Shown: one piece after another, positions 32,295 to 44,669 of the stretch
Position numbering within the stretch: position 1 is the stretch's first letter
How the letters are laid out: each line of letters starts with the position of its first letter
NCBI GenBank assembly: GCA_014529385.2
Contig: CM043958.1
Span: 146,780,734-146,844,733, forward strand
Source of the DNA: Adiantum capillus-veneris
Taxonomy: Eukaryota; Streptophyta; Polypodiopsida; Polypodiales; Pteridaceae
DNA length: 64,000 bases
Direction: 5' to 3'
Position numbers and translations under genes: made by a program
Notes under the pieces: generated by a model
The model's input: the letters and a program-made list of their open reading frames with translations, nothing else
Databases searched by the model: none
Told to the model about the DNA's origin: nothing

Positions 32295-33493
32295 CACCTC
32301 AAGCATGGGTGATGACTCCTTGGGCGTTGTGCTACTCCAAAAGGATACAACAACATCGTTCATGAGGCCAATTTACTTTTCCAGTCGAATGATGACAGCA
32401 GTAGAGAAAGGTTTCACCCATGTGGAACACCTAGTCCTAGCCCTTAATTTTGCAACTAAAAAGTTCATGTCATATTTGCTGCTTAGGCAATTTGTGATTC
32501 TAACCATGGATGAGATGTTTCCCTATGTTGTACAACACATGGATGTTTCTGCTAGGATTACTAAATGGCTAGTTCGTCTACAAGAATTTGACTACACGGT
32601 ACATGTGCAAAGCACGACAAGGGCAACCTTGGGGGGCCTCATGACCTACCAAAACTTTGAGAAGAAGGTGAAGCAATCTAAAGGGGAAGGAATTCAACCG
32701 CTTCCAGAGCCACCGGTAGTAGAAAGAGCACACTCTCTCTACTTTGATGGAGCCTACAAACGAGCATCTGACAAAGCAGCTGCAGGCATAGTGGTCTTTG
32801 ATGACAAAGGTATCGCTTGGCCATTTGTTAGAATCACATTTTAACAATGAAGCTGAGTAAGCAGCACTAACCAAGGGTTTACAATGGTACGTCTCGCAAG
32901 GGGTAAAGCACCTTAATGTATTTGGGGATGCTCTACTTTTGGTGAGGCAAGTAAATGGAGTATGGACATGCAAGAATCCTAGCTTGAGGACTCACTTAAG
33001 CTGTGTTAAAACCTTGTTTGGTAAGTTTGAAGAAGTTCAATTACAACACATCCCAAGGGCTCAAAACCATGAAGTTGATGCCCTAGCAAGCAAAAGACTG
33101 CAGGAAGTGGTGGTTGGGGCTATAAAGCTAAAACTCCCTCTATTTCAAGGTAGTGTAAAAACCTTGTTGGGTAAGTTTGAAGAAGTTCAATTACAACACA
33201 TCCCAAGGGCTCAAAACCATGAAGTTGATGCCCTAGCAAGCAAAAGACTGCAGGAAGTGGTGGTTGGGGCTATAAAGCTAAAACTCCCTCTATTTCAAGG
33301 TAGTGACGCCTTACTTGACATCATGCATTTTTTAGAAACAGGGAAATTCTCGCGCAATTTAACAAAAGGACAGAAGCAATGGCTGACATGGAAGGCCACA
33401 AGGTATCAGCTTATCAATAAAGGTTTGTATTGTAAGGGTAAGGACCAAATACTCAAGAAGGTCTCTCTCTCTCTAATGAAATTACAGAGGTAA
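32295..33493 (+). pseudogene. pol: Element T RNase H and second (archaeal-type) RNase H
   Basis: First RNase H: SLGVVLLQKD, FMRPIYFSSRMM, VEKGFTHVEHLVLAL, ending near 32640. Second RNase H: SLYFDGAYKRASDKAAAGIVVFDDKG (about 32732-32810), then after a TAA (32842) and a frame change NVFGDALLLVRQVNGVW and LQHIPRAQNHEVDALASK. The Asp residues of both folds are visible. Double RNase H is known in the Tat lineage. A 150-bp in-frame tandem duplication repeats the last helix of the second RNase H. Confidence 0.82.
33003..33302 (+). repeat. 150-bp in-frame tandem duplication in element T
   Basis: 33003-33152 and 33153-33302 are almost the same; I see only a few base differences near the starts (TTGTTTGG against TTGTTGGG). 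It encodes the same 50 residues twice. Confidence 0.95.
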
Positions 33494-34560
33494 TGGCCAG
33501 TTGTCATGATGGTGTTTGCGGTGGTCACTTTTCCCTAGATATAACAAGTAGGAAAATCTTGTAGGCTGGTTTTGAATGGCCTAGCCTCAACCGTGATGTA
33601 CACCACTGGTGTAAGGCATGTAAGCTGTGTCAAAAGGCCGGCACTAAGTCACTTATGCCTGAACCACAGACACCTATCCTTTCGTATGGACCATTTGAAA
33701 AATGGGGTATAGATGCAATAGGACCATTTCCTAGGGCCAACTCATGGAAATTCTACATCATCACGGGAGTCGACTATATGACTAGATGGGCGGAAGCTAT
33801 AGCAACTACTAGAATCACAGCAATAGAGGTAGCTAAGTTTATCTATGAGCACATATGTTGCAAGTTTAGTACACCATTAGAAATTATCTATGATAGAGGA
33901 CAAGGTTTTAGAGCAAATTTAGTGGGAGAGTTAATGCAAAAACTAGGCATTACAAGGAGGCACTCATCACCATATTACCCTCAATGTAATGGCTTATTTG
34001 GGAAAGTGAATGGAATGGTTTGTAAAATTATCAACAAGTAGGTTAACAACCATTCTGGAGATTGGGATAATTATCTACTCCCGGCCTTGTGGGCCTACAG
34101 AACCTCATTTTGTACATCTTTGGGGTTCACACCATATCATTTAGTATTTGGCAAGGAGGCAATCTTGCCTATTGAGGTGCAACTAAAAAGTCTCAGAGTG
34201 ATGGAAAGCCAACTTCAACGGCCCAACATGCATTTGAGAGACCACATACTCGACTTGGAGAGACTACAGCTGGACAGAGAAGAAGCCATCAATTATTATG
34301 CGGCACAGGCAAAGCACAGACAACTTAGTTTTAACCAGCATCTTTGGGGCAAAGAATTAAAGAAAAGAATTGGTGCTCCACTACAACAATCGTTTCGACA
34401 CACGCAAAGATAAGAAGCTCCTACTTTGATGGGAGGGCCCTTTCATCATTAGGAAAATGTATGCCAATGAGAGTAACCAGCTTATGGAAGCTGATGGTAA
34501 ACTTCATAAAACTAGGGTAAATGGTTGGCGGCTCAAACCTTATTTTCTTTGATTTGATCA
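33494..34560 (+). pseudogene. pol: Element T integrase
   Basis: HHCC: SCHDGVCGGHF, then CKACKLCQK, with a TAG inside. Core: first Asp in KWGIDAIGP, second Asp in IYDRGQGF. The expected Glu in the NGLxEKVNG block is Gly here (NGLFGKVNG near 34000), so the core is dead. Stops at 34039 and a frameshift follow. The C-terminal part has WAYRTSF, TPYHLVFGKEAILPIE, and a frame-broken end to about 34550. Confidence 0.85.
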
Positions 34561-34680
34561 AGATCCACCTATCGACATTCCTGATGAGGATACACCATCA
34601 ACCTCCACCTCCGACGACAATGATCAAACAGATGAGTTAGAGGCATGAATGCCCTAAACTTAGGGGGAGGGCTAAGGACA

Positions 34681-35321
34681 CTGGGTTAGCCGCACTGCCC
34701 TCTAGCCCAGCCTAAAAATTTAAAGTTCTTGGTTTTTTCAAAACCGAGGACCGCATGAATCACCATTCGAGGAACCGGCGGAGGTAAAGAAAACAACAAA
34801 AAAACATTTTTTTCTTTCCTTATTGTCAGTGCCGCCGCCAAAACCCCGAAGGGTGCATGAAAGGATTACTTTCTTCCATGACAGACCATCGTTCTCTTCC
34901 ATTATTCTGCTCAATCACCCTCTCCTCTCGTCCACACTCTTTTGGCCTCACACATGCCCCTCTCTCCGCCCTTGTTTTTTTCCCACCGGCAAGCCGCACC
35001 CCCCCTCTCTCAATATCTTCTCCCCCCTCTTCTTTCTCTCTCTTCTTCCTCTCATTCTTCCTCCTCTCTCACTCTCTCTCTCCCTCATTATCTCTCTCGT
35101 TGCGTGTGAATAGCCTGCAAGGGAATAATAATAATGCACTCTCTCTCCCCTTCATTACCCACCCTTTGACCTCATTAACTCCCCCCCTTCCTCGCTCACT
35201 GTCAACCGAAAGCAACCTGGAGGCCCCCCCAAGCTCTCTCTTTTCCTCTCGTGCGTTCTCTAGACCAGCCCAAAGGCGTGCAGAAACCAATCCTCCCTCT
35301 CTCTTATCCACACCTACTCCC
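34681..35321. other. CT-rich DNA downstream of element T, left part
   Basis: May be the U3 part of a 3' LTR of element T, split by element B and resuming at 53932. From 34900 on it is (CT)-rich, which makes long Ser/Leu/Pro open frames on the plus strand and Arg/Glu frames on the minus strand; I do not count these as genes. Confidence 0.4.
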
Positions 35322-36233
35322 TGTTTGGCGGACGAAGCAGCCAGCGGCCGTAGCCAGAGGATCATATTTTTCTGAGAAACCATTGTAAAATTCTTTTGCA
35401 AAGAAGCATCTCTAAGCCGGGAAATTGTCAAAGGATGTATGATTATTCTTATGGGAGCAATTATATATTAGAGAGCCAGTTAGAGGGTTCGGAGCTTATG
35501 GCCGGATAAGTCATTTTGTAAAGACCTGATCTATAAAGGTCAATTTTTGTAAGTTTGAGGATAATCTTTTGAATGGATAACTGAGAAGACAGCGTACGTT
35601 TGACAGCTCCTTCTTGTTCAAAATTGTAATCTTCGCCATTGCGGCTACGGTAATCCAAATTCAGATTTGATTATTGCATTGTGTTCCTCTCCTCTTGCTC
35701 TATCATTCAAGTGTAATCATTCAAGATTCGGTGTAGGTTTTCAACTACGAGTTCGAGGCCTTAAATCGCTGTTTTGAGTGTCTATATGCGAGTTATATGT
35801 TGTTTTGACCCTAAGAGGGGCTTTAGGGACCCTAAAACGACCCATTAGGATCACCTGTTCGCTGTTTTTGCTGGCTTTGAGACGAACGATCGTGATCGTT
35901 GTACCTCTCTAGAATGCTGTGATAGTGATAGGATATGTTCCTGATAATCCCCTGTAGCCTCCCTTCAAGTTTCATGCGATTCTGATATGATTTGCATGGT
36001 AAACGGGCGTGATGATTGAAGTACAATGTAGGAGGACATAGGCAGATTACTTTGGCGATAATGCGTTTGATTTGCTTGTAGAGTTAGTAAGTTGCATCTC
36101 TTCGAGTTCACTTCATTAGGATTGACACCCTAGTGAGTTCCCATGCCTCATCCGAGTCGCTTCCCCTGTATTGATAAATATGTTGATGCTTGAGAGCTAT
36201 CCTATGGACATCTGTCACGGCGACCCGCAAACA
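35322..36233 (+). repeat. Element B 5' LTR
   Basis: 912 bp, TGTTTGGCGG to CCGCAAACA. Carries a palindrome copy CGATCGTGATCG at 35887-35898, 346 bp before the end. A weak TATA-like TATATATT lies near 35462. Confidence 0.95.
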
Positions 36234-36234
36234 T

Positions 36235-36252
36235 TGGCGCCATTGCCGGGGA
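36235..36252 (+). other. Element B primer-binding site (tRNA-Asp type)
   Basis: TGGCGCCATTGCCGGGGA: one mismatch to the complement of the plant tRNA-Asp 3' end. One base after the LTR. Confidence 0.9.
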
Positions 36253-37714
36253 ATGCACCTTAGGTGATGAGTGACCGAGTGTGCAGTTAGACTCCTTAAA
36301 AAAGATCAATCCACAAATCCATTTTACACCTCAGTTAGGCTGCTAGACAAGGGTTTAGAGCTTAGTGGAGTCTAGAGCCAGTGGACCGGCTAGATCCTCT
36401 CTTAGGAGATTTAGGGAGCTGTGAGTGAATGTGTTAAAGCATTTTTGCTCTTCAATTTCTCTAATTCGATTGAGTACTGAAATCTCACCCAAAATCCATC
36501 ATGTTTGTTTTGTTTGATTCATTTTCTTATGTTTTCTCAGTTCTGTACTTAGGAGTAGGATAAGCAGATCACATTCCAATCAGATTTGGGGCAAAAGTTA
36601 GAGTCGAAAAAACAGAAAAACATAACTTTGGCCAAAAAGCCATAAGACTCTGAAATTCTGAAAATCTGACCAAACAGGATTGATATTGATTCAAATCACA
36701 AAGTGGTAGCACAAAACACTAGGAAACACTTGTCAGAGGGAGCAGACAAAATTTCATCAGATTCGGCCCAGGTACCACGATCGCGATCGGTGTACCCCAG
36801 TGTCAGATTTGGACAAGATTTGACTTGTGCCTTCCTGATAAGATTCTAAACAACTTTGTCTAAAGCAACCACACCCAAAAACATCAAAAACCAAGAAAAT
36901 CAGGCCACTTGGGTAAAACTAGCCTGACAGACCCAGAAACTGCACAACCTTGACTTTTGGTGATCCAAATGCAACAAGACTTTGGGGATAGCCTTAAAAC
37001 ATCAGTGTCTACAAGCATGCCAAATTTGGTTTGATTTGGGCTCAGAAGTACGATCACGATCGGTGTACCTAAGTGCCAGAATTAGACCAGATTTCATCTG
37101 TGGGATCCCCAAGTGTATACAAACATAAAAGTCTAAAGGACCTAGAGTTAGAAACCTCAAAATACCTGTCAAACCATCGGAACACAGATCCAAGTCAAAA
37201 ATTGCTAAACTGACTTAGAATAAATCAAACATCAAAATCCAGTCAAACTGATAAATTTGGAAAAACAGACACTTCCAACCAAGAAATGGTAAAAACTTGA
37301 CTTTTTTGAGTCCAAATACAAAAGTGTCTGGCATGTGGTCTTAAAATAGCCTAGTGAACAAGCTGGTGAAGTTTCATCTGATTTGGACTCAGAAGTACGA
37401 TCGCGATTGGTGTACCTCTGGCCCAGATCCATCTCATTTTTGACCTGCTCATAGACCTAGGTTATACAAGATACCAGGAGTTTTCAAAACTCAAATTGGA
37501 CATACTGTCAATAATCTGCAAGCAAAATTGTGTTGAGATCATTTTGAAGTGTTGAATCTGTTGACAGTTGGAATGATACAGTGATCTCATAGCCATCCAG
37601 TGTATTCATTTGCAGAGACCGATCAAGTAACAACCCATGCAGTCGAAGGAATTGAAAGATCTTTTCATCTATAGGTAAGAGGTTTGGATTCAGTCAGTAA
37701 ATCCCACTTTCTTC
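36253..37714 (+). other. Element B leader with three palindromes
   Basis: 1.46-kb untranslated leader. Palindrome cores lie at 36778-36789 (CGATCGCGATCG), 37051-37062 and 37398-37409, spaced 273 and 347. Each sits in a longer near-palindrome GTAC..GATCG-CGATCGGTGTACC. The DNA between is a diverged repeat. A perfect donor-like AGGTAAG lies about 40 bp before the gag ATG (37674-37680). No coding frame. Confidence 0.75.
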
Positions 37715-38572
37715 ATGTTTTTGAGATCGGGAAAACAAATCAACACCAGACACCTAAATTTAGCGGATCAAACGAGTGTTGCACCAACGGAGGACAGTGT
37801 AAACCAACGGATAGTACGACCGTTAGAGCCGATCCTTGAAGAAGTCATCTCCGATACTTCTTCAGAGAGATCTTCCGAGTATTTCACAAAACACTTGGGA
37901 CAAATAAAACTAAACGGAAGAGAAAACATGGCAGCAAAACCATCAGACCCCTCGGCCACACTAAAGCTGTTGTTCATCAAGTATCAATATGACAACAAGC
38001 AAGGTGCCAAGATGTACAAAGATGGTATGGACCGCTACTGTGTGAAAATAGAAGATAGACCAAGTGAGTTCAGGGACTTAGTGCCTGTGAGCTATAGCGG
38101 AGACAGGTACCTAGATGACGAGGGTATCATGTACTCGGTAGTCCTGAATCCTAACATTGTAGACAAGTGGGGATTGATGGGCACAAAAGCCAAAATAGAC
38201 GAGGAACATGAGGAAAAGGCTCGAACAATGAGCTTACCTAATGCGAGATTAAGGCGAGAAAACGAAACAATGAGAATCAACACGAATAATGTCTACTTGG
38301 GGTTATACAAGTATAATAATGGAGAGCAAGATCTCTATTATAGATGCGAGGAACCCTACGTCGGCGAGATGACTGAGCGGAAAAGACTTTATGTCTTCAC
38401 CTACACAGAGGGAGCGGAAACGAAAATTGCAGCATACGACAAGTATGGAAGACGATATGCAGCCATCGATAAAAAAGAATTGGAAGGATATACGTACTTT
38501 GGGGGACCACTTCACCAGTACTATGTCACTCCAAGCCCACTAAGACCAGCCCCTACAACTGTAGTGCCATAA
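37715..38572 (+). pseudogene. gag: Element B gag, N-terminal domain
   Basis: Starts at ATG 37715, the first long frame after the leader, and runs 285 codons to TAA 38570-38572. The frame then continues to 41194, so this is the front of gag. The part near residues 200-265 (RCEEPYVGEMTERKRLYVFTY, YDKYGRRYAAIDKKEL) aligns with element C at 62580-62710 (EPYPDELTEYKLLYVYTY, VDKYGREYRALE). This extra N-terminal domain is not one I know. Role unknown; perhaps particle assembly or localisation. Confidence 0.6.
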
Positions 38573-41194
38573 CCGTTGACCACAAGTGGAGGGAGGACTC
38601 ATGTAGCTGATTCTTTCAGTCGACCCCATTATTCGATGCCAAGCCCCATGGGAACGTTACATTCCAGAGAATCAATGGCTACTAATTGAGGTAGTGCGGT
38701 TCTTATCTCTACACATACGGCTGTAGGTCCGACATTTGCAGCCACCCCATCACATTTGCCTCTTAGTAGTAGATTTGGGGCGGGGGAGCCAACGAGAGCA
38801 ACCTACGACCTCCCCGATTCACGAGAACGATTAAGTCGAGACATGGGAGCAATGAGATTGACCGCAGACCATAGACGGATCAGGCCATCCCAAGTAGCAA
38901 AGTGCATGCCAAAGAAGTATAGCGGATCAGGGGATCCATATACCCATGTATCGCTCTTCAAGCAATTCTTAAGAGCAGAACAGATCACTGATTTCCACAC
39001 TCAATACGAGGGATTCGGGCTGACCTTGGAAGGGATGGCCTTAACATGGTTTCAACCTTTAAACCCTGAAACTTGTCTGAATATTGAACGTGTGTTGTGC
39101 GAGTTCGCGGAAGAATTCTCAAAACGGGGTATAAAGCATAATACTGTATCGCAGATATACGCTTTTAAACAAAGGGAGAATGAAAAAGTGAAGGAAGAAA
39201 CCTTGAGATTCAAGCAATACATTGAAAGATGCCCGAGGAGGGAATTACTGCAGGACGAGAGATTGTCTGTGCTCTTCGTTGAAGGTCTTAGGAACGAAAC
39301 CTTGAAAAAGGACCTTCACTTAAAGGCCTGTAGCACATTTCAACAAGTTACAAGGGAAGCGTTATATCTTGTCGATAACTACAAAGCATATGGGGAAGTG
39401 TCAGAGGATACTAATTCAGTAACGAGTGGCTCTTCATCGATTAAAAGCGAACCCTCTACCAAGAAAGATGCCCAGGCAACCTTGATGCCGACAGCAGCTG
39501 ATCAATTGATAGAGGAGGTAACGAAGAGAATGCAACAACATATGAGATCAAATCCGATAATGCGACAGTCTCAGACAAGGAAGTGTGACACATGTGGGGG
39601 GGATCATCCGACGCCGTGGTGCACACAACAGCCGAAGGCACCAGCTGCGAGTGGACGAGTACTGAAATGGTGCGCCATAGAGCAAAAATGGACAAATCAT
39701 AGCGCGGAAGAGTGTTTTTATAACAAAAACTATGTGAGGGAAAGACCGTATGGAATTCTAGCAGGACCATCACAACCACCTCCTCCAAGGTATCAAGTTC
39801 GACCAAATATGAATCTGGTAGCAGGAGCAGACAGACCTCAACCTGTATTGGGTCAACAACCTCCATTACCACAGGAAAATAGGGCCGTGATTAGGTATGC
39901 TCAACCTTGTGAAGCATCACCAGGAACAAATAGTACACTTCAAGTTTCTTATTACGAGGAACCGAATGAGCCTTATGCAACAGAACCCGAATCACAAATA
40001 TACGCAGACGAAGCCTATCAACCATGGGGAAATAGCGAGGGTATTGCACCACCAACGTATGTAGCACAACCTTCAAGAGATCAATATTTGATAGACGAAA
40101 GAACGTTAATGTTCATTGCGAACCAGAATTACAAACCAAGAGGATATCCTAATAGAGTAGGACAACCTATGGGACCACCTCCTCAAAATCAAACAGTAAT
40201 TGGACAGTGCTATAGTTGCGGAAGTACGGATCATTGGGAATGTAACTATCCTTTCAAAGGCGAAAGAGTGAAAATTTTTGGGTTTTGTGACGGATGTGGT
40301 GTGAATCACATATTGCCAGATTGCCCAAAAAATCCAGACAGCAAGGGAAAAGCGACTATGAATATAGTGGGGGTAATACCAAGTGCAAGCAGCGGATCGA
40401 AAACCGACCCCATGATCCAGATCAATGCGATAACAAGAGCCCAAGCCAAGGACTTAAGGAAAAACGAGTCCGTGGAGGAAAAGGTTGAGTTGCCGACACC
40501 CACAGAAAATGAGAGCTTATCCGTGCAAACCCAGCGAAAATCCTGGAAGGCGAAACGGGACAGGATGAAAACAAGAAGGGTGAACAGCCAAATTGCCATG
40601 CAAAACAAATTGCATGAAATAAAGGAGCAACTCAAACAAGAGAGAGAGAGTAGAACTGTTGAGTATAACAACAAGCCGAGGAAAGCGTCCTCAGGGGGAT
40701 CAGTCTTGGTTGACAAAGTGCTAGAGCCGTTAGATGCTCTATTACAAGCGTACGAAGAGAGGCTAAAAACAAACCAAACCTTAGAGCAAAGATGGTTAAC
40801 TTATCCTCAACTAGAAGTGGAAACGAAGCGTTTGAAAATGTGTAAACACCTCATTGAAACAACCCAGACGTTGATGGAACCTAAGATGGTTAGAACCCCA
40901 GAACAAGAAGTGTTGATTCACAAAGAGCGAGAAAAACTAAAAGCCGATGAGCCAAAACAAGTAAATGAACCCAAGCCTGAAACAATATTGCCACTGGATC
41001 ATCGAGTGGTGCCAAACACGACTGATGACGCTAAGTCAATGTTGAAGAACAATGGCCACAACACTTATGGGAAACCATTAGAAACAGAAAGAACGGGAGC
41101 GCGACGTTACAGTCTGCTCGAATTCCTGAGATTAACCTGGATAACGGATTTTATCCAGCCGATATACAATCACTGTATGGGGATGCGAGAATGA
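38573..41194 (+). pseudogene. gag: Element B gag: capsid-like domain and zinc knuckles
   Basis: Same frame as the N-terminal part; a TGA at 38687-38689 interrupts, then 812 codons are open (38756-41194). Retrotransposon gag domain at about 38930-39390: HVSLFKQFLRAEQITDF, LTWFQPL, FAEEFSKRGIK, LFVEGLRNETLKKDL. Zinc-knuckle-like motifs: CDTCGGDHPTPWC (C-x2-C-x3-H-x4-C) near 39583, WCAIEQ...NHSAEEC near 39670, CYSCGSTDHWEC near 40207, CDGCGVNHILPDC near 40285. The rest is Lys/Glu-rich. It would package the RNA. The TGA at 41192-41194 overlaps an ATG (ATGA) that opens the next frame. Confidence 0.85.
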
Positions 41195-43056
41195 AGATTT
41201 CGGTGGAAAGCAAAGCCCAATCCTTGAAAACCCTGCCTTCATTTATAGATGAACATGAGGCACAATCGGAGATAAGATTAGTTCCATCCCAGACGAGAAC
41301 TATTCCACATATGGTTGACTCAAAAAGTCTTCAAGATATGCTCTCGACACCTATAACATGCACAATCATGCTGTCTGAACTCTTGAGAGTCAGACCACAC
41401 TTATGGGAAGACATGGGGAAACATTTGGAGCACAAGGGAGTAAAGATTCCTCTTCCGACAAACCCTACGGGAGAATAAAACAAACGGGAAAGTCAACCCA
41501 AAGCCCAACCAGTACCCATAAACAAGGTCGGAGATTACTGTGAAGGCAAGGAGGGGAATACAACCCTACCTGTGGAATATCAGGATATAAAAGCAATAGC
41601 TATCCTAGACAGTGGAGCGGGAGTGGCGATTGCTACCAAGAAAATCTGGGAGAAGTGGGGCCGACCAACTCTCAGGAAAACGAGAATGAAACTGCAACTC
41701 GTAGATGGGTATGCAGAGAGACCATTGGGAATCCTAGACCAAATAGTTGTAACTTCGTGTGGAATTAACTATGAGCACACCTTTGTTGTGGTGGATTTCG
41801 GAAAAACGAACAACTTTGACATTATTTTGGGACGACCTTTTATGCGTCAACTCAAAATGATACAAGATTGGGGTTATGTCCAAATCTACCTAAGGCACGA
41901 AGAGCTAATAACGAAGATCAACATGAAGGTTCACAGTTATAGAGACGTTGCAAAAACACCAGTGCAAGAATTTAATTCAACCACTGTAAATGAAAAAGAA
42001 ATACCTACATGGATGCAAACGAAAGCGCATGTCTGGATGTGTGGAGCATCTGATTGTGGAGAGATAATCAAAGAGGAATGCGTTTTGGAAAGATCCGTAG
42101 AAGACGAGGCTTATTTCCCAGAACCTTTTCCTGAACATTTATTTGAGCCATTCGGGTGGACTCAAATATTGTCAACTTTGGACATATGTGTTAACGAATG
42201 TACACCTATGAAATTTTGTGACGAAGAAGGATACGACCTAGTAACGTTGCAAATGGCTAGCGTCATTCTCGAGTCAGCATCAGAGAGCAAGGAACAAGAA
42301 GAACTACCACGTGAGACCGACTGTAAAAGAATAATTGATGAGATATCTGTAGTGAACGATAGGAATCCAACAGAGGAGGAATTCACGGATTCACTATGCT
42401 ATGACCTTCCATCACTAGACGATGAAATCCAACTAATAGAGGCTGATGATGAAAGATCAAGTGCATCAGAGACGAATAGGAAATACAGGTCGAGACAGGA
42501 CAGGTTTTACGAGTTTCATAACCAAAAACCTAGTCGACAAGAGCGGTATAAATCCAAAAGAACTACAAAATCAAGGGCGAATAAGCATAATCCCATGCCT
42601 CTTGTCAATGACAGAACGGGATACCTAAAGCTTGTCAAAGCTGAGGATTGTGTCAAAGACAAGGTCACTGGTCGGTTTATCAAAACTAAACCGCGGAAAA
42701 ACAACAAGAAGAACGGACACGAGAAGCAAACGACTAAGTCACAGAAAGGGGGGAAAACAAAGTTTGGAATGACCAAAACAGAGAGGAAAATAGAGTACAA
42801 TAGGCTAAAGCAAACCCTCAAAGACATATGGATGACTGACTTTGAAACAAATGAGGACACCAATTCTGACAAGATGGATGCACCGTCCCATTATAAGAAA
42901 TATAACATACAAGATAGGAAAATCATAGTGCAACAACCAATGAGAGAACTGAAGGAACCGGGTACATCATACGACGGTCCTGAAAAAGCCAAACGAATAA
43001 ATCTAGCGGAGCCAGGAGAAGATCCAAAACCTGCATATATTGTCGGATCTTACTGA
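41191..43056 (+). pseudogene. pol: Element B first retropepsin (PR1) and linker
   Basis: Frame -1 to gag, opening at the ATGA overlap. TAA at 41476-41478, then open from 41479 to 43056. The retropepsin has AILDSGAGVAIATKKIW with the Asp codon at 41608, then ILGRPFMRQLKMIQDWGY. Asp-Ser-Gly is intact. A long acidic then basic linker (42300-42950) leads towards RT. In element A the matching gag-PR boundary is read in one frame, so the shift here could be a mutation; a programmed shift is less likely because no slippery heptamer is seen. Frameshift near 43045. Confidence 0.8.
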
Positions 43057-44669
43057 AGAAGAGGAAAAGCTTTTGGTAGCTACTCTTAAACAGTATAGAG
43101 ATGTGTTTGCATGGTCATACAAAGATCTTAAAGGGGTGGATCCTAGTATCTGTCAACACACAATACCCCTTAAGAATGACGCCAAACCCAACAAACAACG
43201 TCCCTATACTTACAATGAAACGTTTGCGAAAAAGATCAAGGAGGAGATAGATAAACTTAAGAAGGTAGAGTTTATTTACGAAATTGAGCACACCGATTGT
43301 GGTGGTCCCGAAGAAAAACGAAAAGTTGAGAGTGTGTGTCAATCTCAAGAAAGTAAACGCTGCTACAATTCGGGACAACTATCTCCCACCCATTAGTGAT
43401 CATGTAATAGAAAGGGTGGCAGGCAAAGAGGCTTATAGCTTCTTAGATGGCTTTTCGGGTTACAACCAACTCGCAATAAAGCCAGAGGATCAGCACAAAA
43501 TGGCTTTCGCAATCGAATGGGGTATTTTTGCATTTTGGGTAATGGCTTTTGGCTTAACAAATGCACTAGCCACGTTTCAAAGGCTGATGGGTCATGCTTT
43601 TAAAGAATATCTAAGACAGTTCTTAGAAATTTACATGGATGACCTGTGTGTTCACTCCCTTGTAAGATTCGAGCATATAGAGCACTTGACCAAGGTGTTC
43701 GAGAAATGCAGGCTATATCGGATTTGCCTGAATCCGGAGAAATGTGTCTTCATGGTAAGACAAGGCAAGATATTGGGACATATAGTGTCCAAAAACGGTA
43801 TTTCGATAGACATGGAGAAGATCGGCATCATTGTCGATCTACCACGACTAGTAAAGGTGAAAGAGGTACAGGCATTTATGGGCCATTGAGGATATTATCG
43901 CAGATTTATCTATTCATATGCTATAATTGAAAAACCACTTTACGCGCTGATAACTAAATTTGAGTGGACAGAGGAGTGCGAGGAAGCTTTTCAAACGTTG
44001 AAGCAGAGATTAATTTCCGCTCCAATTTTGAAGGCTCCGGATTGGGAGAAGATCTTTCACATCCACGTAGATGCATCAGCGTATGCAATAGGATGCATAC
44101 TTGCACAACCTGGAGAGAACGACATGGATTTTCCAATAAGTTACTCCAGTAGACAACTAAACAATGCAGAGAAGAATTACACAACCACTGAGAGGGAGGG
44201 ATTGGGTATGGTGTATGCGGTGAAAAAGTTTAGACACTACTTACTTTCCAATAAATTTGTATTCTTTGTTGATCACCAAGCACTCCTGTACTTAGTAAAC
44301 AAACCTTGCATTACGGGGAGAATTGTTCGATGGTTCATCATACTGCTTGAGTTTGACTTCACGGTAGTAGTCAAGAAAGGAACTACACACCAAAGAGCGG
44401 ATCATTTATCTAGAATGATGCATGGAGAAAACCCTGTAGGAGTTGATGATGATTTGCCAGATGTATATCTTTTCAACATAGAAATGGTTCCAAGATGGAG
44501 CGAGGATGTAATTCCTTTGCTGACTATCGGGTCAATGAATGTGACAAGACAACCATCTACCATTGCAGCATCCAGATCATTGGTAATGTTGGCAGGCACG
44601 CTATACAAACAAGGATCGGATCAAATCCTTAGGCTTTGTGTTGAATCAAGTGAACGGAATTATACCTAA
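43040..44669 (+). pseudogene. pol: Element B reverse transcriptase and RNase H
   Basis: Two frames: 43040-about 43300, then from about 43300 on in the next frame after an indel inside the HTDW-VSPI region. RT motifs: VVVPKKNEKLRVCVNLKKVN, FLDGFSGYNQ, FGLTNALATFQRLM, catalytic YMDD intact near 43634. TGA at 43887-43889 replaces the Cys codon kept in element A (GHCGYYRRF). RNase H: HVDASAYAIGCILAQPG and FFVDHQALLYLVNKP, then RADHLSRM. Aligns end to end with element A. Confidence 0.9.

Larger units (their letters stand above)
30240..34680 (+). mobile_element. Element T: decayed Tat-lineage Ty3/gypsy element
   Basis: pol order is RT, RNase H, second archaeal-type RNase H, HHCC, integrase. The second RNase H is the mark of the Tat lineage. 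No gag or 5' LTR is seen. A purine run at 34660-34672 could be its polypurine tract, with a 3' LTR possibly starting TGGGTTAGCC at 34682; without a second LTR this stays open. A solo LTR lies inside the pol, and element B lies about 640 bp past the possible LTR start. Confidence 0.8.

Noticed and set aside
34857-35375. 172-codon Ser/Leu/Pro frame
   Set aside because: Produced by CT-rich simple sequence.
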